Source: an uncultured Butyrivibrio sp. | GTDB taxonomy: Bacteria > Bacillota > Clostridia > Lachnospirales > Lachnospiraceae | Length of the DNA: 41,977 bases | Assembly: GCA_947168935.1 (NCBI GenBank) | Contig: CAMVNV010000018.1 | Span: 1-41,977 of the forward strand | Direction of reading: 5' to 3' | In this document: positions 1 through 8,404 of the stretch, one piece after another | How positions within the stretch are numbered: the first letter of the stretch is position 1 | Layout of the letters: every line of letters starts with the position of its first letter | The notes under the pieces: model-generated | Told to the model about the DNA's origin: nothing | Database searches by the model: none | What the model saw: only the letters and a program-made list of their open reading frames with translations | Translations under genes and position numbers: made by a program

Positions 1-269
1 TGATGTTCCAACTTAAAGATAAGTATCCAACTGTTTATGCCAAGATCAATGAAAGACTTGAAAATGACTGGGAAGAGACTATTGCTCTTATAGAGAAAGG
101 AATCGAAGAGGGCAGTATCAGACCGATATCCATACCTACCCTTAAGATTATCTTTGAAGCAACCATAGAGAAATTCCTCAGTTCAGATGTTCTTATAAAG
201 AACAACATGGAATATCAGAATGCACTTGATAATATGATTGACATACTTATGAGCGGTCTTAAAAAATAA
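1..269 (+). CDS. TetR-family regulator, C-terminal fragment (5' end outside window)
   Basis: An open frame enters from the left edge and stops with TAA at 267-269. The visible 88 residues are helical and rich in Glu, Lys and Ile, ending in 'NALDNMIDILMSGLKK'. That resembles the ligand-binding and dimerisation domain of TetR-type repressors, where a long helix and a 'DNMIDILMSGL'-like last helix are usual. The DNA-binding helix-turn-helix would lie upstream and is not visible, so the call rests on general character. The ATG at position 3 is probably internal. The gene may control a neighbour outside the window, or the alpha-galactosidase gene about 100 bases downstream, but nothing here shows which. 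Confidence 0.5.
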   Translation, partial: MFQLKDKYPTVYAKINERLENDWEETIALIEKGIEEGSIRPISIPTLKIIFEATIEKFLSSDVLIKNNMEYQNALDNMIDILMSGLKK

Positions 270-283
270 TTATTCTTATAAAT

Positions 284-318
284 AAGTTCTTGGATCTGTG
301 ATTCAAGAACTTATATAT
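284..318 (+). terminator. hairpin after the TetR-like gene
   Basis: A perfect 9-bp stem (284-292 with 304-312) with an 11-base loop begins 15 bases after the stop codon. Only a weak T-rich tail follows, so it could be an inefficient terminator or an mRNA 3' end stabiliser. Confidence 0.45.
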
Positions 319-371
319 TCTAAAAATATATAAGGAAATATCTTGTATTCTAACGTAAAGGATGACTAATT

Positions 372-2813
372 ATGATCATTGAGAGAAATGGATGTTTTTT
401 ACTTCAAACTAAAGGCACTTCTTATCTTTTTAATATTCTTCCGTCAGGACACCCGGAACACCTTCATTATGGGGCTTCTATAATTTCAGATAAGCAGTAT
501 GAAGCTTTTTTGAATGCGCCAACTTTTGGCGATGGTTCTGACAACGAAGAGGTTGCAGCGTATCTTATAAATATCTGCTATAGCCTTAGCGAAAAGCACC
601 CTGCTGCAGGCGGAAATATGATCGCTTATAGTGATGAATATCCTAATGTGGCATTAGAAGATCTGCCTCTTGAAATAAGTTCTTTTGGCAAAGGAGATAT
701 CAGAGATCCTTTTGTTCTTATAACACACGAGAATGGTTCAAAGACTACAGATTTCGTATTTGAAAAGGCATCTTTAAATAGTGAGATCAAGGCGCCGGAG
801 ACACTTCCTGGATCATATGCTGACCAAGCTGACATTACTATTGGATCTTCAGTTGATCATTCAAGCCAGCTTGTTGTTACATATAAGGACAAAGAGTACG
901 GTACAAAGCTTGAAGTTATCTATAGCGTGTATCCTGAATGCGATGTTATTACTAGAAGAGCTGTTGTAATTGCAGGCGATGAAAAGATTCATATTGACCG
1001 CATTATGAGTAATCAGATCGACTTCCATGAAAACGGTCTTGTATTCACTTCTTTCCATGGAAGATGGGCTGATGAAATGCACAGGACAGACAGCGTTTGC
1101 GATGGCGTAAGATGTGTGTCAGAGGAGATGGCGGCCGGAGAATCCGGAAGTCGTTCTAATCCTTTTGTCATGGTATCTCGTAAGGACACTAGCGAAGATA
1201 ATGGCTATTGCTATGGGTTTAACCTTATTTATAGCGGCAATCATTATGAGGCACTTTCTTCAAACGGATATGACAAGAGTCGTTTTGTGAGCGGAATTTC
1301 TCCATCTACATTTGGATGGACTCTTGAAAAGGGTGAGAGATTTGAGGCTCCTGAAAGTGTGATGACTTTTGATGCACATGGTGCTAATGGTATGAGCAGA
1401 CATATGCATGATTTTGTCAGAAAGCACGTTGTAAGGGGGCTTTGGAGAGATAAGAACCGTCCGATCCTTATCAACAGCTGGGAAGCTTCATATTTTAAAT
1501 TTACAGAGTCAAGTCTTGTGAAGCTTGCAAAAGAAGCTGCTGGTCTTGGCATAGAGCTTTTTGTCATGGATGATGGATGGTTTGGAAAGCGCAATGATGA
1601 TAAGAGTTCTCTTGGCGACTGGTATGAAAATAAGGATAAGCTTCCTAATGGATTAAAAGGTCTTTCTAAAAAGATAGATGATCTTGGCATGATGTTTGGT
1701 ATATGGGTTGAGCCTGAGATGATCAACGAAGATAGTGATCTTTACAGAGCGCATCCTGACTGGGCTGTTCAGGTTCCGGGACATGTACATTCCAAGGGCA
1801 GAAATCAGATGAATCTTGATCTGACAAGAACAGATGTTCAGGATTATGTGATAGATGCTATGAAGAAGGTCTTTTCCTCAGGTAATATATCCTATGTTAA
1901 GTGGGACATGAACCGTATTTTCTCAGATTATTATTCTACTTCACTTCCTGCCGACAGACAGGATGAGTTTATGCACCGCTATTACATTGGCCTTTACCGT
2001 ATTATGAAAGAGCTGACAGAGGCTTTCCCTAACATTCTCTTTGAGGGATGCTCTGCTGGTGGTAACAGGTTTGACCTTGGAATACTGTCTTATTTCCCAC
2101 AGATCTGGGGGTCTGATGATACTGATGCAATATGCAGGATTGATATTCAGAGAGGCTACAGCTATGGATATCCGCAGTCTTCTATAGGAGCGCATGTTTC
2201 TGCAACACCCAATCATCAGACACTTAACAGCGTGCCTCTTGAGACCAGATTTGATGTTGCAGCATTTGGCTGCTTTGGATATGAGCTTAACCTGTGCGAC
2301 ATTTCTTCTTCTGAGAAAAAAGAGATCAAAGATCAGATCGAGTTTTACAAAAAATACAGACATACTCTTCAGTTTGGACACTATTACAGACTGGAAGATG
2401 GCAGATGCATAGCTGTTTCAGATGATCAAAAGCAGGCTATAGGTTTCATGCTTCAAAAAGAGAGCAGGCCTAACAGGGATGTTGTAACATTCAGGACCAA
2501 AGGCCTTGATGATGATAAAAACTATCACTTTACTAACAAATATGTTGATATAGATCTTAAGACTATGGGAAGCCTCATCAATATGTTTACTCCGATCCAT
2601 ATCAAGCAGGATAGTATTCTCCATAACATAGCCAACTCTATGGTCAAGGTTCAGAATGAAAAAGAGGATATGACTGCTTCTGGCGCTCTTTTGAATAATA
2701 CTGGTGTCAGACTTCGTCCTAAGTTTGGATCTACAGGTTTTGATCAGGATGGAGATAAGGTCGGTATTCTCAGAACTGGTGACAGCAGACTGTATGTTAT
2801 TTCAGAAATATAA
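372..2813 (+). CDS. alpha-galactosidase, GH36 family
   Basis: Hydrolyses terminal alpha-1,6-galactose from raffinose-family sugars or galactomannan fragments. GH36 hallmarks appear in order: the 'WEASYF' motif with W370, 'DDGWFG' at D400-D401, the nucleophile motif 'KWDMNR' with D512, then 'CSAGGNRFD' and the acid/base motif 'GSDDTD' with D582. The 70-residue spacing from nucleophile to acid/base matches what I recall for Geobacillus AgaA. At 813 residues it is somewhat longer than the usual 720-750, with extra length on both sides of the barrel. There is no signal peptide, so it should act in the cytoplasm on imported oligosaccharides. A G-rich Shine-Dalgarno region (AAAGG) lies about 10 bases before the ATG. 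It stands alone, without a sugar transporter in the window. Family assignment is firm; exact substrate is inferred. Confidence 0.93.
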   Translation: MIIERNGCFLLQTKGTSYLFNILPSGHPEHLHYGASIISDKQYEAFLNAPTFGDGSDNEEVAAYLINICYSLSEKHPAAGGNMIAYSDEYPNVALEDLPLEISSFGKGDIRDPFVLITHENGSKTTDFVFEKASLNSEIKAPETLPGSYADQADITIGSSVDHSSQLVVTYKDKEYGTKLEVIYSVYPECDVITRRAVVIAGDEKIHIDRIMSNQIDFHENGLVFTSFHGRWADEMHRTDSVCDGVRCVSEEMAAGESGSRSNPFVMVSRKDTSEDNGYCYGFNLIYSGNHYEALSSNGYDKSRFVSGISPSTFGWTLEKGERFEAPESVMTFDAHGANGMSRHMHDFVRKHVVRGLWRDKNRPILINSWEASYFKFTESSLVKLAKEAAGLGIELFVMDDGWFGKRNDDKSSLGDWYENKDKLPNGLKGLSKKIDDLGMMFGIWVEPEMINEDSDLYRAHPDWAVQVPGHVHSKGRNQMNLDLTRTDVQDYVIDAMKKVFSSGNISYVKWDMNRIFSDYYSTSLPADRQDEFMHRYYIGLYRIMKELTEAFPNILFEGCSAGGNRFDLGILSYFPQIWGSDDTDAICRIDIQRGYSYGYPQSSIGAHVSATPNHQTLNSVPLETRFDVAAFGCFGYELNLCDISSSEKKEIKDQIEFYKKYRHTLQFGHYYRLEDGRCIAVSDDQKQAIGFMLQKESRPNRDVVTFRTKGLDDDKNYHFTNKYVDIDLKTMGSLINMFTPIHIKQDSILHNIANSMVKVQNEKEDMTASGALLNNTGVRLRPKFGSTGFDQDGDKVGILRTGDSRLYVISEI

Positions 2814-2857
2814 ATGAAATAATGATGTCATGGAACTGGATTGTCTAAACAAAAGAA

Positions 2858-2886
2858 CGCACACAATTTGATTGCGTGTGTTTATA
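2858..2886 (+). terminator. putative terminator after alpha-galactosidase
   Basis: A 10-bp stem (2858-2867 with 2871-2880, one G-U pair and one mismatch) has a 3-base loop and a short TTTAT tail. A second small inverted repeat at 2909-2931 lies between it and the next gene. Confidence 0.45.
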
Positions 2887-2991
2887 GAAAATTAATATGT
2901 AAGTATACCCTAATATGCTTGCTTTATTAGGTTTCATAATGTAGAATTCAACTTGACATGATAGTTAGTGATTATACGGAGGCTTTATAAT

Positions 2992-3339
2992 ATGAGTTTA
3001 AGAGATATCTTATTTGGAAGTGAAGAAGAGCTTGCAAACGCTCCTGTTAATGAAGAAGCAGAAAAGGCTGGTGCAGAAGCTGCAGCTAAGGCTATGAGCG
3101 ATGAAGCTTCAGAAGATAAAAAGGAAGGCTCAGATCTTATTACAACAGATATGCTTGTAGGTGAGATCATAGCTAAGCATCCTTCAACAGCATCTTTCCT
3201 TATGGACTGCGGAATGGAATGTATTTTCTGTCCTGCATCTCAGATGGAGACTCTTGGTGAAGCATGTGCAGTACACGGAATCGATGGAGATGAGATCTGC
3301 GCAGCACTTAATGAAAAGCTCGAAGAGTATAAAGACTAA
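2992..3339 (+). CDS. DUF1858 domain protein with redox-type cysteines
   Basis: A 115-residue protein. The N-terminal half (about 10-48) is Ala, Glu and Lys rich and probably disordered. The C-terminal half matches DUF1858, the 'hybrid-cluster-protein-associated redox disulfide' type, with the signature around C73, C77 and C80 ('GMECIFCPAS'), then 'ETLGEAC' and a terminal 'ALNEKLEEY'. C92 and C103 are further cysteines. The start at 2992 is chosen because a strong Shine-Dalgarno (CGGAGG, 2978-2983) sits 8 bases before it; an in-frame GTG at 2968 lies upstream of that site and is unlikely. The family is thought to bind metal or take part in thiol chemistry, but its biochemical role is not settled. 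Monocistronic, with a strong terminator behind it. Confidence 0.8.
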   Translation: MSLRDILFGSEEELANAPVNEEAEKAGAEAAAKAMSDEASEDKKEGSDLITTDMLVGEIIAKHPSTASFLMDCGMECIFCPASQMETLGEACAVHGIDGDEICAALNEKLEEYKD

Positions 3340-3350
3340 ATGAAATAAAT

Positions 3351-3423
3351 TTTCCCCTTTATAGATCGGTGATATGTGGCCAGAATTCTGGGTACATATC
3401 ACACCTATAAAGGGGATTTTTCT
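3351..3423 (+). terminator. long-stem terminator between convergent genes
   Basis: The arms TTCCCCTTTATAG and TATAAAGGGGA pair over a second inner stem (GTGATATGT with ACATATCAC), followed by TTTTTCTTTG. It ends the DUF1858 gene and, with its A-rich left flank, may also stop the minus-strand gene that ends at 3430. Confidence 0.8.
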
Positions 3424-3429
3424 TTGTTA

Positions 3430-6156
3430 TTAGTTCTGAAAATCTGTGTCTTTTAAAACATAGTTATGGAGCTTACTTTCATTTGTTTCAAGGTGCTGCT
3501 GTCTGATCTGGTTTTCTGTACTTCTGACTTCAGCCCAGAATTCTTTGGCGGGCATTCGTATTCCGCCAGCTCCCAATATGATAACCTGTTCTATACCATC
3601 TGATGTTGCAACCGTAACTTTGTAGTTTTTGGAAAGCTCATGTGATGTTCTTTCAATGTACTGGTCTGCGGTCTCAGCTTCTTTTGTATATATGACATTA
3701 AGATTATGGTATTTAATGACTTTTTCGCTTCCGCCATGTACTTTATAAGCATCAAATACTAGGATGATTATTTCTCGTCTATAGCCCTGGAAGTTAGATA
3801 CTATATCCATAAGCTTGTCTCTGGCTGCGTTTATATCTCTTTCTGCAAGTGATTTAAGATCCTCAGAAGCAAAGAGGATATTGTAGCCGTCTATTAGAAG
3901 ATATTCTTTGTAGCTATCAGCTTTTCTCTGTGCTTTTGCATCTCTTTTTTCATCATACTTAGGATCAGATATTCCCTTTGGCTTATCTTCAGGAACTCCA
4001 TATGTACGAGGTGAATCGTCATTGTTATTGTTACTTCTATTCTTGATAGGACCGTAGGTCTTTTCGAAGATTGCCATGAGTTCGTCCTGACCGGCCCTAT
4101 AATCCCTCTCTTTTTCTGAAAAAGTTCTGGTATCAGGGGCGTTGTCTGACTGGGAACGCGCCTTAAATGCTGTAAGAGACTCGGTATCATACTCCATTGC
4201 AATATCGCTTGGAAGAGGCGTGTTGTCGCCTTCAGGTCTCCAGCCGGTATCTATATGCATGTAGCTTCTGACTTCATTCCATGGAATGACAGTACCTACG
4301 CCATGAGCACAGAATACAGAGCTGCATGGGTTATGAGTATCAAGTTCAGGATCGTAGGAGCTATTCGCTATGACTTCTTCAGAGTTATGGCATGGGGCAT
4401 AGCCCTTTAATACGCATGTGATAGAACCTTCGCCGCTTGTATAGCTACGTACATCTTCAGCGTAGTTGCCAAGGCAGGCTGCGGGGATAGTGCCGCGTAG
4501 AACTGCCTTTCCTTCTATGTTTTCAGGTGCGCTAACTGACGCATTCATCTGTGACAGGTCAGTCATGGCTCTGCCAACGTTACCCTGAGGAACAATAAGT
4601 TCATATCTGTATACAGGCTCAAGGAGAACGGAATCTGCCATCATGAGGCCCTGACGCACAGCGCGGTAAGTGGCTTTTCTAAAGTCGCCGCCTTCGGTGT
4701 GCTTTAGGTGAGCTTTACCTGATATGAGTGTGATCTTCATATCAGTTATTTCAGATCCAGTCAGGACGCCCTTGTGCTTCTTTTCCTCAAGGTGAGTGAG
4801 AACAAGGCGCTGCCAGTTACGTGCCAGTATATCGGTAGGGCAGTTTGCCTCGAAAGTCAGACCAGTTCCGGGACCTGTTGGCTCAAGCATTAAGTGAACT
4901 TCAGCATAGTGACGCAGAGGCTCGAAATGGCCAACCCCTTCTACTGGTGCAGCAATAGTTTCTTTATATATGATACGACCGGGACCAAAGTCTATGCTCA
5001 TGTTAAAACGCTCAAGCATAAGTCTTTTGAGAATTTCCATCTGAACCTGGCCCATGACACGCACATATATATCATTGGTTTCTTCAGTTCTTGAAACGCT
5101 CAGCATTGGTTCTTCTTCCTGAAGGATGAGGAGGTTTTGCCATACTTTATAAGGATCTTCATCATCAGGAAGCATGATCCTGCAGTTAAGGATCGGCTCA
5201 AGGAGTTCTTCGTGGTTGGATGCTTCAAAACCGAGGCCGTCACCGGCTCTAGTACCTGATAATCCGGCTATGGCGCAGATAGTTCCTGCCTGCGCGGTCT
5301 GTACCTGCTCAAACTTGCTTCCGGAGTAGAGTCTTATCTGGGATATCTTTTCCTCGCCGAAGATATCACGTATGGAGAGATTTCCACCTGTGATCTTGAG
5401 AAAAGAAAGTCTTGTTCCATCGTCGTCTCTTGATATCTTGTAGATTCTGGCGCCGAACTCGTCAGGATATGAATTTATTGGCGCATATTTGCAGAGATTT
5501 TCAAGAAAATCGTGAATACCTTCTCCTTTTAAGGCGCTTCCATAGTAGCATGGGAAAAGAAGCCTCTTTGAAATAAGAGAAGTTATGTCTGCATCTGTTA
5601 TGGGATTACCGTTTAAATAGTTGTCTAAAAGATTGTCATCACATACAGCTATACTTTCGCTTGTAGTAGGATCAGCTGTGCCAAGTGTCATGTTAACAAC
5701 TGAGCTTCCAAGGGCGTCACTTAGATGGCTTGCGATAGTGTCCATATCGCTTCCTGGCTGGTCCATCTTGTTTACAAATATAAAGGTCGGGACCTTGTAG
5801 TGGTCAAGAAGAGACCAAAGAGTCCTGACGTGTGCATTAACACCGTCAGAAGCGCTGATAACAAGGATTGCTGCATCAAGGACCTGGAGAGTGCGTTCTG
5901 TTTCAGGAGAGAAGTCTACGTGTCCAGGGGTATCCATTAGAGTTATCTTTCTATCGAAAGCTTCGAGTCTTGCCTGCTTTGAAAAAATAGTGATCCCGCG
6001 CTCTTTTTCCAGATCAAAGGTATCCAGAAAGGCATCTCCATGGTCAACTCGGCCGATGGATCTCAGTGTTCCAGCCTCAAATAAAAGCGCTTCAGATAAA
6101 GTTGTCTTGCCGGCATCAACGTGGGCAAGTATTCCTATATTAAGTATGGTAGACAT
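3430..6156 (-). CDS. TetM-like ribosomal GTPase fused to a YacP/Rae1-type NYN nuclease domain
   Basis: A 908-residue two-part protein. Residues 1 to about 650 are an EF-G/TetM-type translational GTPase with all G motifs: 'AHVDAGKTT' (P-loop), 'RGITI', 'DTPGHVDF', 'NKMD' and 'GSALKG', followed by EF-G domains II to V. After a charged linker (about 660-748), residues 749-880 form a NYN/PIN-like domain of the YacP (Rae1) type with 'LLIDGYN' (D756), 'VFDAYK' (D802), 'ETADQYIE' (D831) and 'TSDGIEQ' (D853). TetM proteins (about 640 residues) bind the ribosomal A site. Bacillus Rae1 is a ribosome-dependent mRNA endonuclease that cuts in the A site. The fusion therefore suggests a GTPase that delivers an mRNA nuclease to the ribosome. 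A GGAGA Shine-Dalgarno precedes the ATG. Monocistronic. Tetracycline resistance cannot be assumed. Confidence 0.88.
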   Translation of the reverse strand: MSTILNIGILAHVDAGKTTLSEALLFEAGTLRSIGRVDHGDAFLDTFDLEKERGITIFSKQARLEAFDRKITLMDTPGHVDFSPETERTLQVLDAAILVISASDGVNAHVRTLWSLLDHYKVPTFIFVNKMDQPGSDMDTIASHLSDALGSSVVNMTLGTADPTTSESIAVCDDNLLDNYLNGNPITDADITSLISKRLLFPCYYGSALKGEGIHDFLENLCKYAPINSYPDEFGARIYKISRDDDGTRLSFLKITGGNLSIRDIFGEEKISQIRLYSGSKFEQVQTAQAGTICAIAGLSGTRAGDGLGFEASNHEELLEPILNCRIMLPDDEDPYKVWQNLLILQEEEPMLSVSRTEETNDIYVRVMGQVQMEILKRLMLERFNMSIDFGPGRIIYKETIAAPVEGVGHFEPLRHYAEVHLMLEPTGPGTGLTFEANCPTDILARNWQRLVLTHLEEKKHKGVLTGSEITDMKITLISGKAHLKHTEGGDFRKATYRAVRQGLMMADSVLLEPVYRYELIVPQGNVGRAMTDLSQMNASVSAPENIEGKAVLRGTIPAACLGNYAEDVRSYTSGEGSITCVLKGYAPCHNSEEVIANSSYDPELDTHNPCSSVFCAHGVGTVIPWNEVRSYMHIDTGWRPEGDNTPLPSDIAMEYDTESLTAFKARSQSDNAPDTRTFSEKERDYRAGQDELMAIFEKTYGPIKNRSNNNNDDSPRTYGVPEDKPKGISDPKYDEKRDAKAQRKADSYKEYLLIDGYNILFASEDLKSLAERDINAARDKLMDIVSNFQGYRREIIILVFDAYKVHGGSEKVIKYHNLNVIYTKEAETADQYIERTSHELSKNYKVTVATSDGIEQVIILGAGGIRMPAKEFWAEVRSTENQIRQQHLETNESKLHNYVLKDTDFQN

Positions 6157-6261
6157 ATAATCTCCGTGGATGTACTTTTGTGATTTTACGTAATTAAAAT
6201 GATAGCATATGTGGTGAGTGTATGCATTGAAATGATTCTTAAAAAAGAAGAAAGAAAAAAT

Positions 6262-6297
6262 GCAAAAAAAATAGGAATGTTGTTATCAACATTCCTA
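6262..6297 (-). terminator. terminator of tRNA-Pro
   Basis: On the minus strand an 11-bp perfect stem (6287-6297 with 6272-6282) and a TTAT-size loop are followed by an eight-T run. It starts only 5 bases past the tRNA 3' end. Confidence 0.88.
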
Positions 6298-6301
6298 AGA
6301 G

Positions 6302-6375
6302 TCGGAGTGACAAGACTTGAACTTGCGACCTCTACTTCCCTAAAGTAGCGCGCTAGCCAACTGCGCTACACCCCG
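6302..6375 (-). tRNA. tRNA-Pro, anticodon AGG
   Basis: A complete cloverleaf on the minus strand. The acceptor arm CGGGGTG pairs with CACTCCG, giving the C1-G72 pair typical of proline tRNAs. The D arm is GCGC/GCGC, the anticodon arm CTACT/AGTAG with loop TTAGGGA (anticodon AGG, 6339-6341), and the T arm GCAAG/CTTGT with loop TTCAAGT. The discriminator is A and no CCA is encoded. The A at wobble position 34 is unusual for bacterial proline tRNAs, which normally carry TGG, GGG or CGG. The gene has its own promoter and terminator. Confidence 0.93.
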
Positions 6376-6386
6376 GCACAAGTGCT

Positions 6387-6415
6387 ATTATATAACATGG
6401 TTTTTGGAATGGCAA
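6387..6415 (-). promoter_or_regulatory. sigma-A promoter of tRNA-Pro
   Basis: Read on the minus strand: TTGCCA (6410-6415), a 17-base spacer and a consensus TATAAT (6387-6392), 11 bases before the tRNA 5' end. Confidence 0.85.
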
Positions 6416-6456
6416 CACCCAATTTTGAAAAATCATAAAATTATTTTATAAAAGTT

Positions 6457-6498
6457 TTAGCACTCTCAGCTGGACAGTGCTAATTTTTGATATATAAT
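6457..6498 (+). promoter_or_regulatory. CIRCE operator (HrcA site) overlapping the mecA promoter
   Basis: The left arm TTAGCACTC (6457-6465) is exact. After a 9-base spacer the right arm CAGTGCTAA (6475-6483) differs at one base from the consensus GAGTGCTAA. The promoter reads TGGACA (6471-6476), 16 bases, TATAAT (6493-6498), so the operator covers the -35 box. By established knowledge HrcA binds CIRCE and represses heat-shock genes; here it should repress the downstream gene. Confidence 0.85.
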
Positions 6499-6525
6499 AT
6501 ACTTAACTGAGAGGAGTGAGGCAGG

Positions 6526-7329
6526 ATGGTAATAATAAAAATTAGTGAAAAGACTGTGCAGTGCAGTATTGCTGCCCAGGAACTTCATGAGATCGGACTT
6601 ACACCTGAAGCTCTATTGCATGGAGAAGAAAAAAGCATTCCTTTCATCACGCAGCTCAATCAGGAGGTTGGGCAGCAGTTGTCATATGATCCTGAGAATG
6701 AAGTCATGATGATGAGCAGGAATATTATGGCGGATGGAAGTGTTCGTATATATGCGGTCAAGATGGACAATGATGATATTCAGAGTTCAGCTGATCGTCT
6801 TCGTAGTATTGCTCAGGGAATTCTGGATTATCTTACCCAGGATAAGATTGATGCAGTAAAGGCTGAAAAGGGTCAGGAAAAGAGTGATGCTCTTAATAGG
6901 CTTGTTGAAGGAATGAATAACATGGTAGGTCGTATGTACCTTGAAGAGAGTGAAGAAGGGCAGAAGCTCATAAGCGCTCTTGAGAACATTCAAAAAGCCA
7001 GCGTTATTTCCAAGCCTGCGCTTGAATATCAGCGCTACATGGGTGAATTCAAGAATCTTGACAGCGTGATCAGATTTTCTAAGATCGCATCAGCTATGCC
7101 TATAGTTGATTCAGGGCTGTATAAGGCAGAAGATAAGTACTATCTTATGATGGGACTTCAGACTGACAGTGAAGCAGTTGTATATGAACTTCGTAAGGCA
7201 GGAATTGAGTATGCCAAGGCATTAAGTGTCAATTCTCCTGAAGAGCTTCATCTAATTGAAACTGCAGAGTGCATTATTGCTAAGGATGCAATATCACATC
7301 TGTCACAGCTGGATGCTGAGGGTAAGTAA
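6526..7329 (+). CDS. mecA: MecA-like adaptor protein for ClpC (divergent)
   Basis: A 267-residue protein. The N-terminus ('MVIIKISEKTVQCSI', then a helix ending '..QLNQEVGQQL') resembles the MecA/NegA N-terminal substrate-binding domain. The C-terminal half ('YMGEFKNLDSVIRFSKIA', 'SGLYKAEDKYYLMMGL', then a predicted last helix) resembles the MecA C-terminal domain that docks on ClpC, with its usual 'F.dfedvI..sk' and 'S.LYk..g.YYL' pattern. MecA feeds substrates to ClpCP and regulates competence in Bacillus. It is divergent and slightly longer than the Bacillus protein, so the exact role is uncertain. The ATG follows GAGGAG at 6511-6516. The promoter is overlapped by a CIRCE element, which would tie the gene to heat shock. 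The ureohydrolase gene begins 4 bases after its stop and is probably co-transcribed. Confidence 0.68.
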   Translation: MVIIKISEKTVQCSIAAQELHEIGLTPEALLHGEEKSIPFITQLNQEVGQQLSYDPENEVMMMSRNIMADGSVRIYAVKMDNDDIQSSADRLRSIAQGILDYLTQDKIDAVKAEKGQEKSDALNRLVEGMNNMVGRMYLEESEEGQKLISALENIQKASVISKPALEYQRYMGEFKNLDSVIRFSKIASAMPIVDSGLYKAEDKYYLMMGLQTDSEAVVYELRKAGIEYAKALSVNSPEELHLIETAECIIAKDAISHLSQLDAEGK

Positions 7330-7333
7330 TACA

Positions 7334-8146
7334 ATGAATAGTCTTAGTGATGTTACGGTATTTAACTTCACAGGTGTATATGAGAGCGAGGATTTCTATA
7401 AAGATATAGACAATCCTCGCTTTATTGAATGTAATAATATACAAGGAACAGATTGCCTGTGTGATGAAGAAGGCGAAAAAGAGATTAGAAGGCGGATGGA
7501 TGAGTGCGGAGTTCCTCTGAAAGGCATTCATTTTATAGATAATGGCAATTATCATTACATGTCATACATTTTTGCTTCTTATATTAAGGAACCTTTTTAT
7601 CTTATTTATTTTGACAACCACCCTGATATGAAACCTTCAATGTTTGGAGATATTCTTTCCTGCGGAAGCTGGGTAAAGAAAACTTTGGATACTAACACCT
7701 GTGTCAGAAAAGTCATAGCTGTCGGTGTTGATGAGAATCTGTTTAACGAAATAGATGAAAACGACAGTAAAAAAGTGACGAAGATGTCACTAAAAAGCAA
7801 GGATAATGATCCTTCTAATGTGGATAGATCAGATGACGAACCAAATATAGAGGATGATCTTATAGAAGAACTGTCCAAAGAACTATCTGACGATCTTCCT
7901 ATATATATATCCATAGATAAAGATGTGCTTGATCCTGATCAGCTTATGACAAACTGGGATCAGGGAACCATGAAGTCTGAAACTCTGATTAAAATAGTAA
8001 AAAGACTACTTGAGTCAAAAAGAATTTTGGGTATAGATATCTGCGGTGAAGTGAGTTTCGATACAGATTGTGACCAGGATGCGGAGATAAGCAGGAACAA
8101 TGGCTTCAACAGGGAGCTTTTAAATGTGATCATATCCTATTCTTGA
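7334..8146 (+). CDS. arginase/agmatinase/formimidoylglutamase-family ureohydrolase
   Basis: A 270-residue protein of the ureohydrolase superfamily. All six expected ligands of the binuclear Mn centre are present: H74 ('GNYH', in place of the usual GGDH), D94, H96 and D98 in 'DNHPD', and D195 and D197 in 'SIDKDVLDP'. A charged Asp/Ser/Lys-rich insertion covers about 141-187, between the second and third ligand blocks. The substrate (arginine, agmatine, formiminoglutamate or another guanidino compound) cannot be told from the motifs. I chose ATG at 7334 because it sits 4 bases after the mecA stop, with GAGG at 7318-7321 as Shine-Dalgarno; an earlier in-frame start at 7256 would lie inside mecA. 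The linkage with a MecA-like gene is unexplained. Confidence 0.82.
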   Translation: MNSLSDVTVFNFTGVYESEDFYKDIDNPRFIECNNIQGTDCLCDEEGEKEIRRRMDECGVPLKGIHFIDNGNYHYMSYIFASYIKEPFYLIYFDNHPDMKPSMFGDILSCGSWVKKTLDTNTCVRKVIAVGVDENLFNEIDENDSKKVTKMSLKSKDNDPSNVDRSDDEPNIEDDLIEELSKELSDDLPIYISIDKDVLDPDQLMTNWDQGTMKSETLIKIVKRLLESKRILGIDICGEVSFDTDCDQDAEISRNNGFNRELLNVIISYS

Positions 8147-8207
8147 AATGCAATATAGGCAAAAGCTACACGGTTAAACGATTTATAAAAAAATATCGAA
8201 AAAAGTG

Positions 8208-8239
8208 TTGACATAATTAGGTCAAAGGAATAATATAAA
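8208..8239 (+). promoter_or_regulatory. promoter of first tRNA-Leu
   Basis: Consensus TTGACA (8208-8213) is followed after 17 bases by TAATAT (8231-8236), then a GTCGCGTGCAG-type leader. The same arrangement recurs before the second tRNA-Leu. Confidence 0.7.
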
Positions 8240-8283
8240 ACAGTCGCGTGCAGCGAGTGCGAGACAAAATCAAATAAAGGTTT

Positions 8284-8367
8284 GCGGAAGTGTCGGAATT
8301 GGCAGACGAGCAAGACTAAGGATCTTGTGATGGTTACATCGTGAGGGTTCAAGTCCCTTCTTCCGCA
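8284..8367 (+). tRNA. tRNA-Leu, anticodon AAG (copy 1)
   Basis: Type II tRNA with a long variable arm. Acceptor GCGGAAG pairs with CTTCCGC. The anticodon stem CAAGA/TCTTG holds loop CTAAGGA (anticodon AAG). The variable arm is TGATGGTTACATCG, and the T arm GAGGG/CCCTT holds TTCAAGT. The discriminator is A and CCA is not encoded. It decodes CTT and, if A34 is deaminated to inosine, CTC and CTA. It is identical in sequence to the copy at 8763-8846. Confidence 0.95.
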
Positions 8368-8374
8368 CTAAGGA

Positions 8375-8404
8375 CCGGATAGCTAATAAGCTATCCGGTT
8401 TTTT
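8375..8404 (+). terminator. terminator after tRNA-Leu copy 1
   Basis: A 10-bp stem (8375-8384 with 8389-8398), a 4-base loop and a six-T run, starting 8 bases after the tRNA. Confidence 0.92.

Noticed and set aside
3430-6156. Tetracycline resistance gene of the tetM/tetW group
   Set aside because: The GTPase part is similar, but the extended C-terminal section, the nuclease fusion and the plain chromosomal setting without mobile genes do not support an acquired resistance gene.
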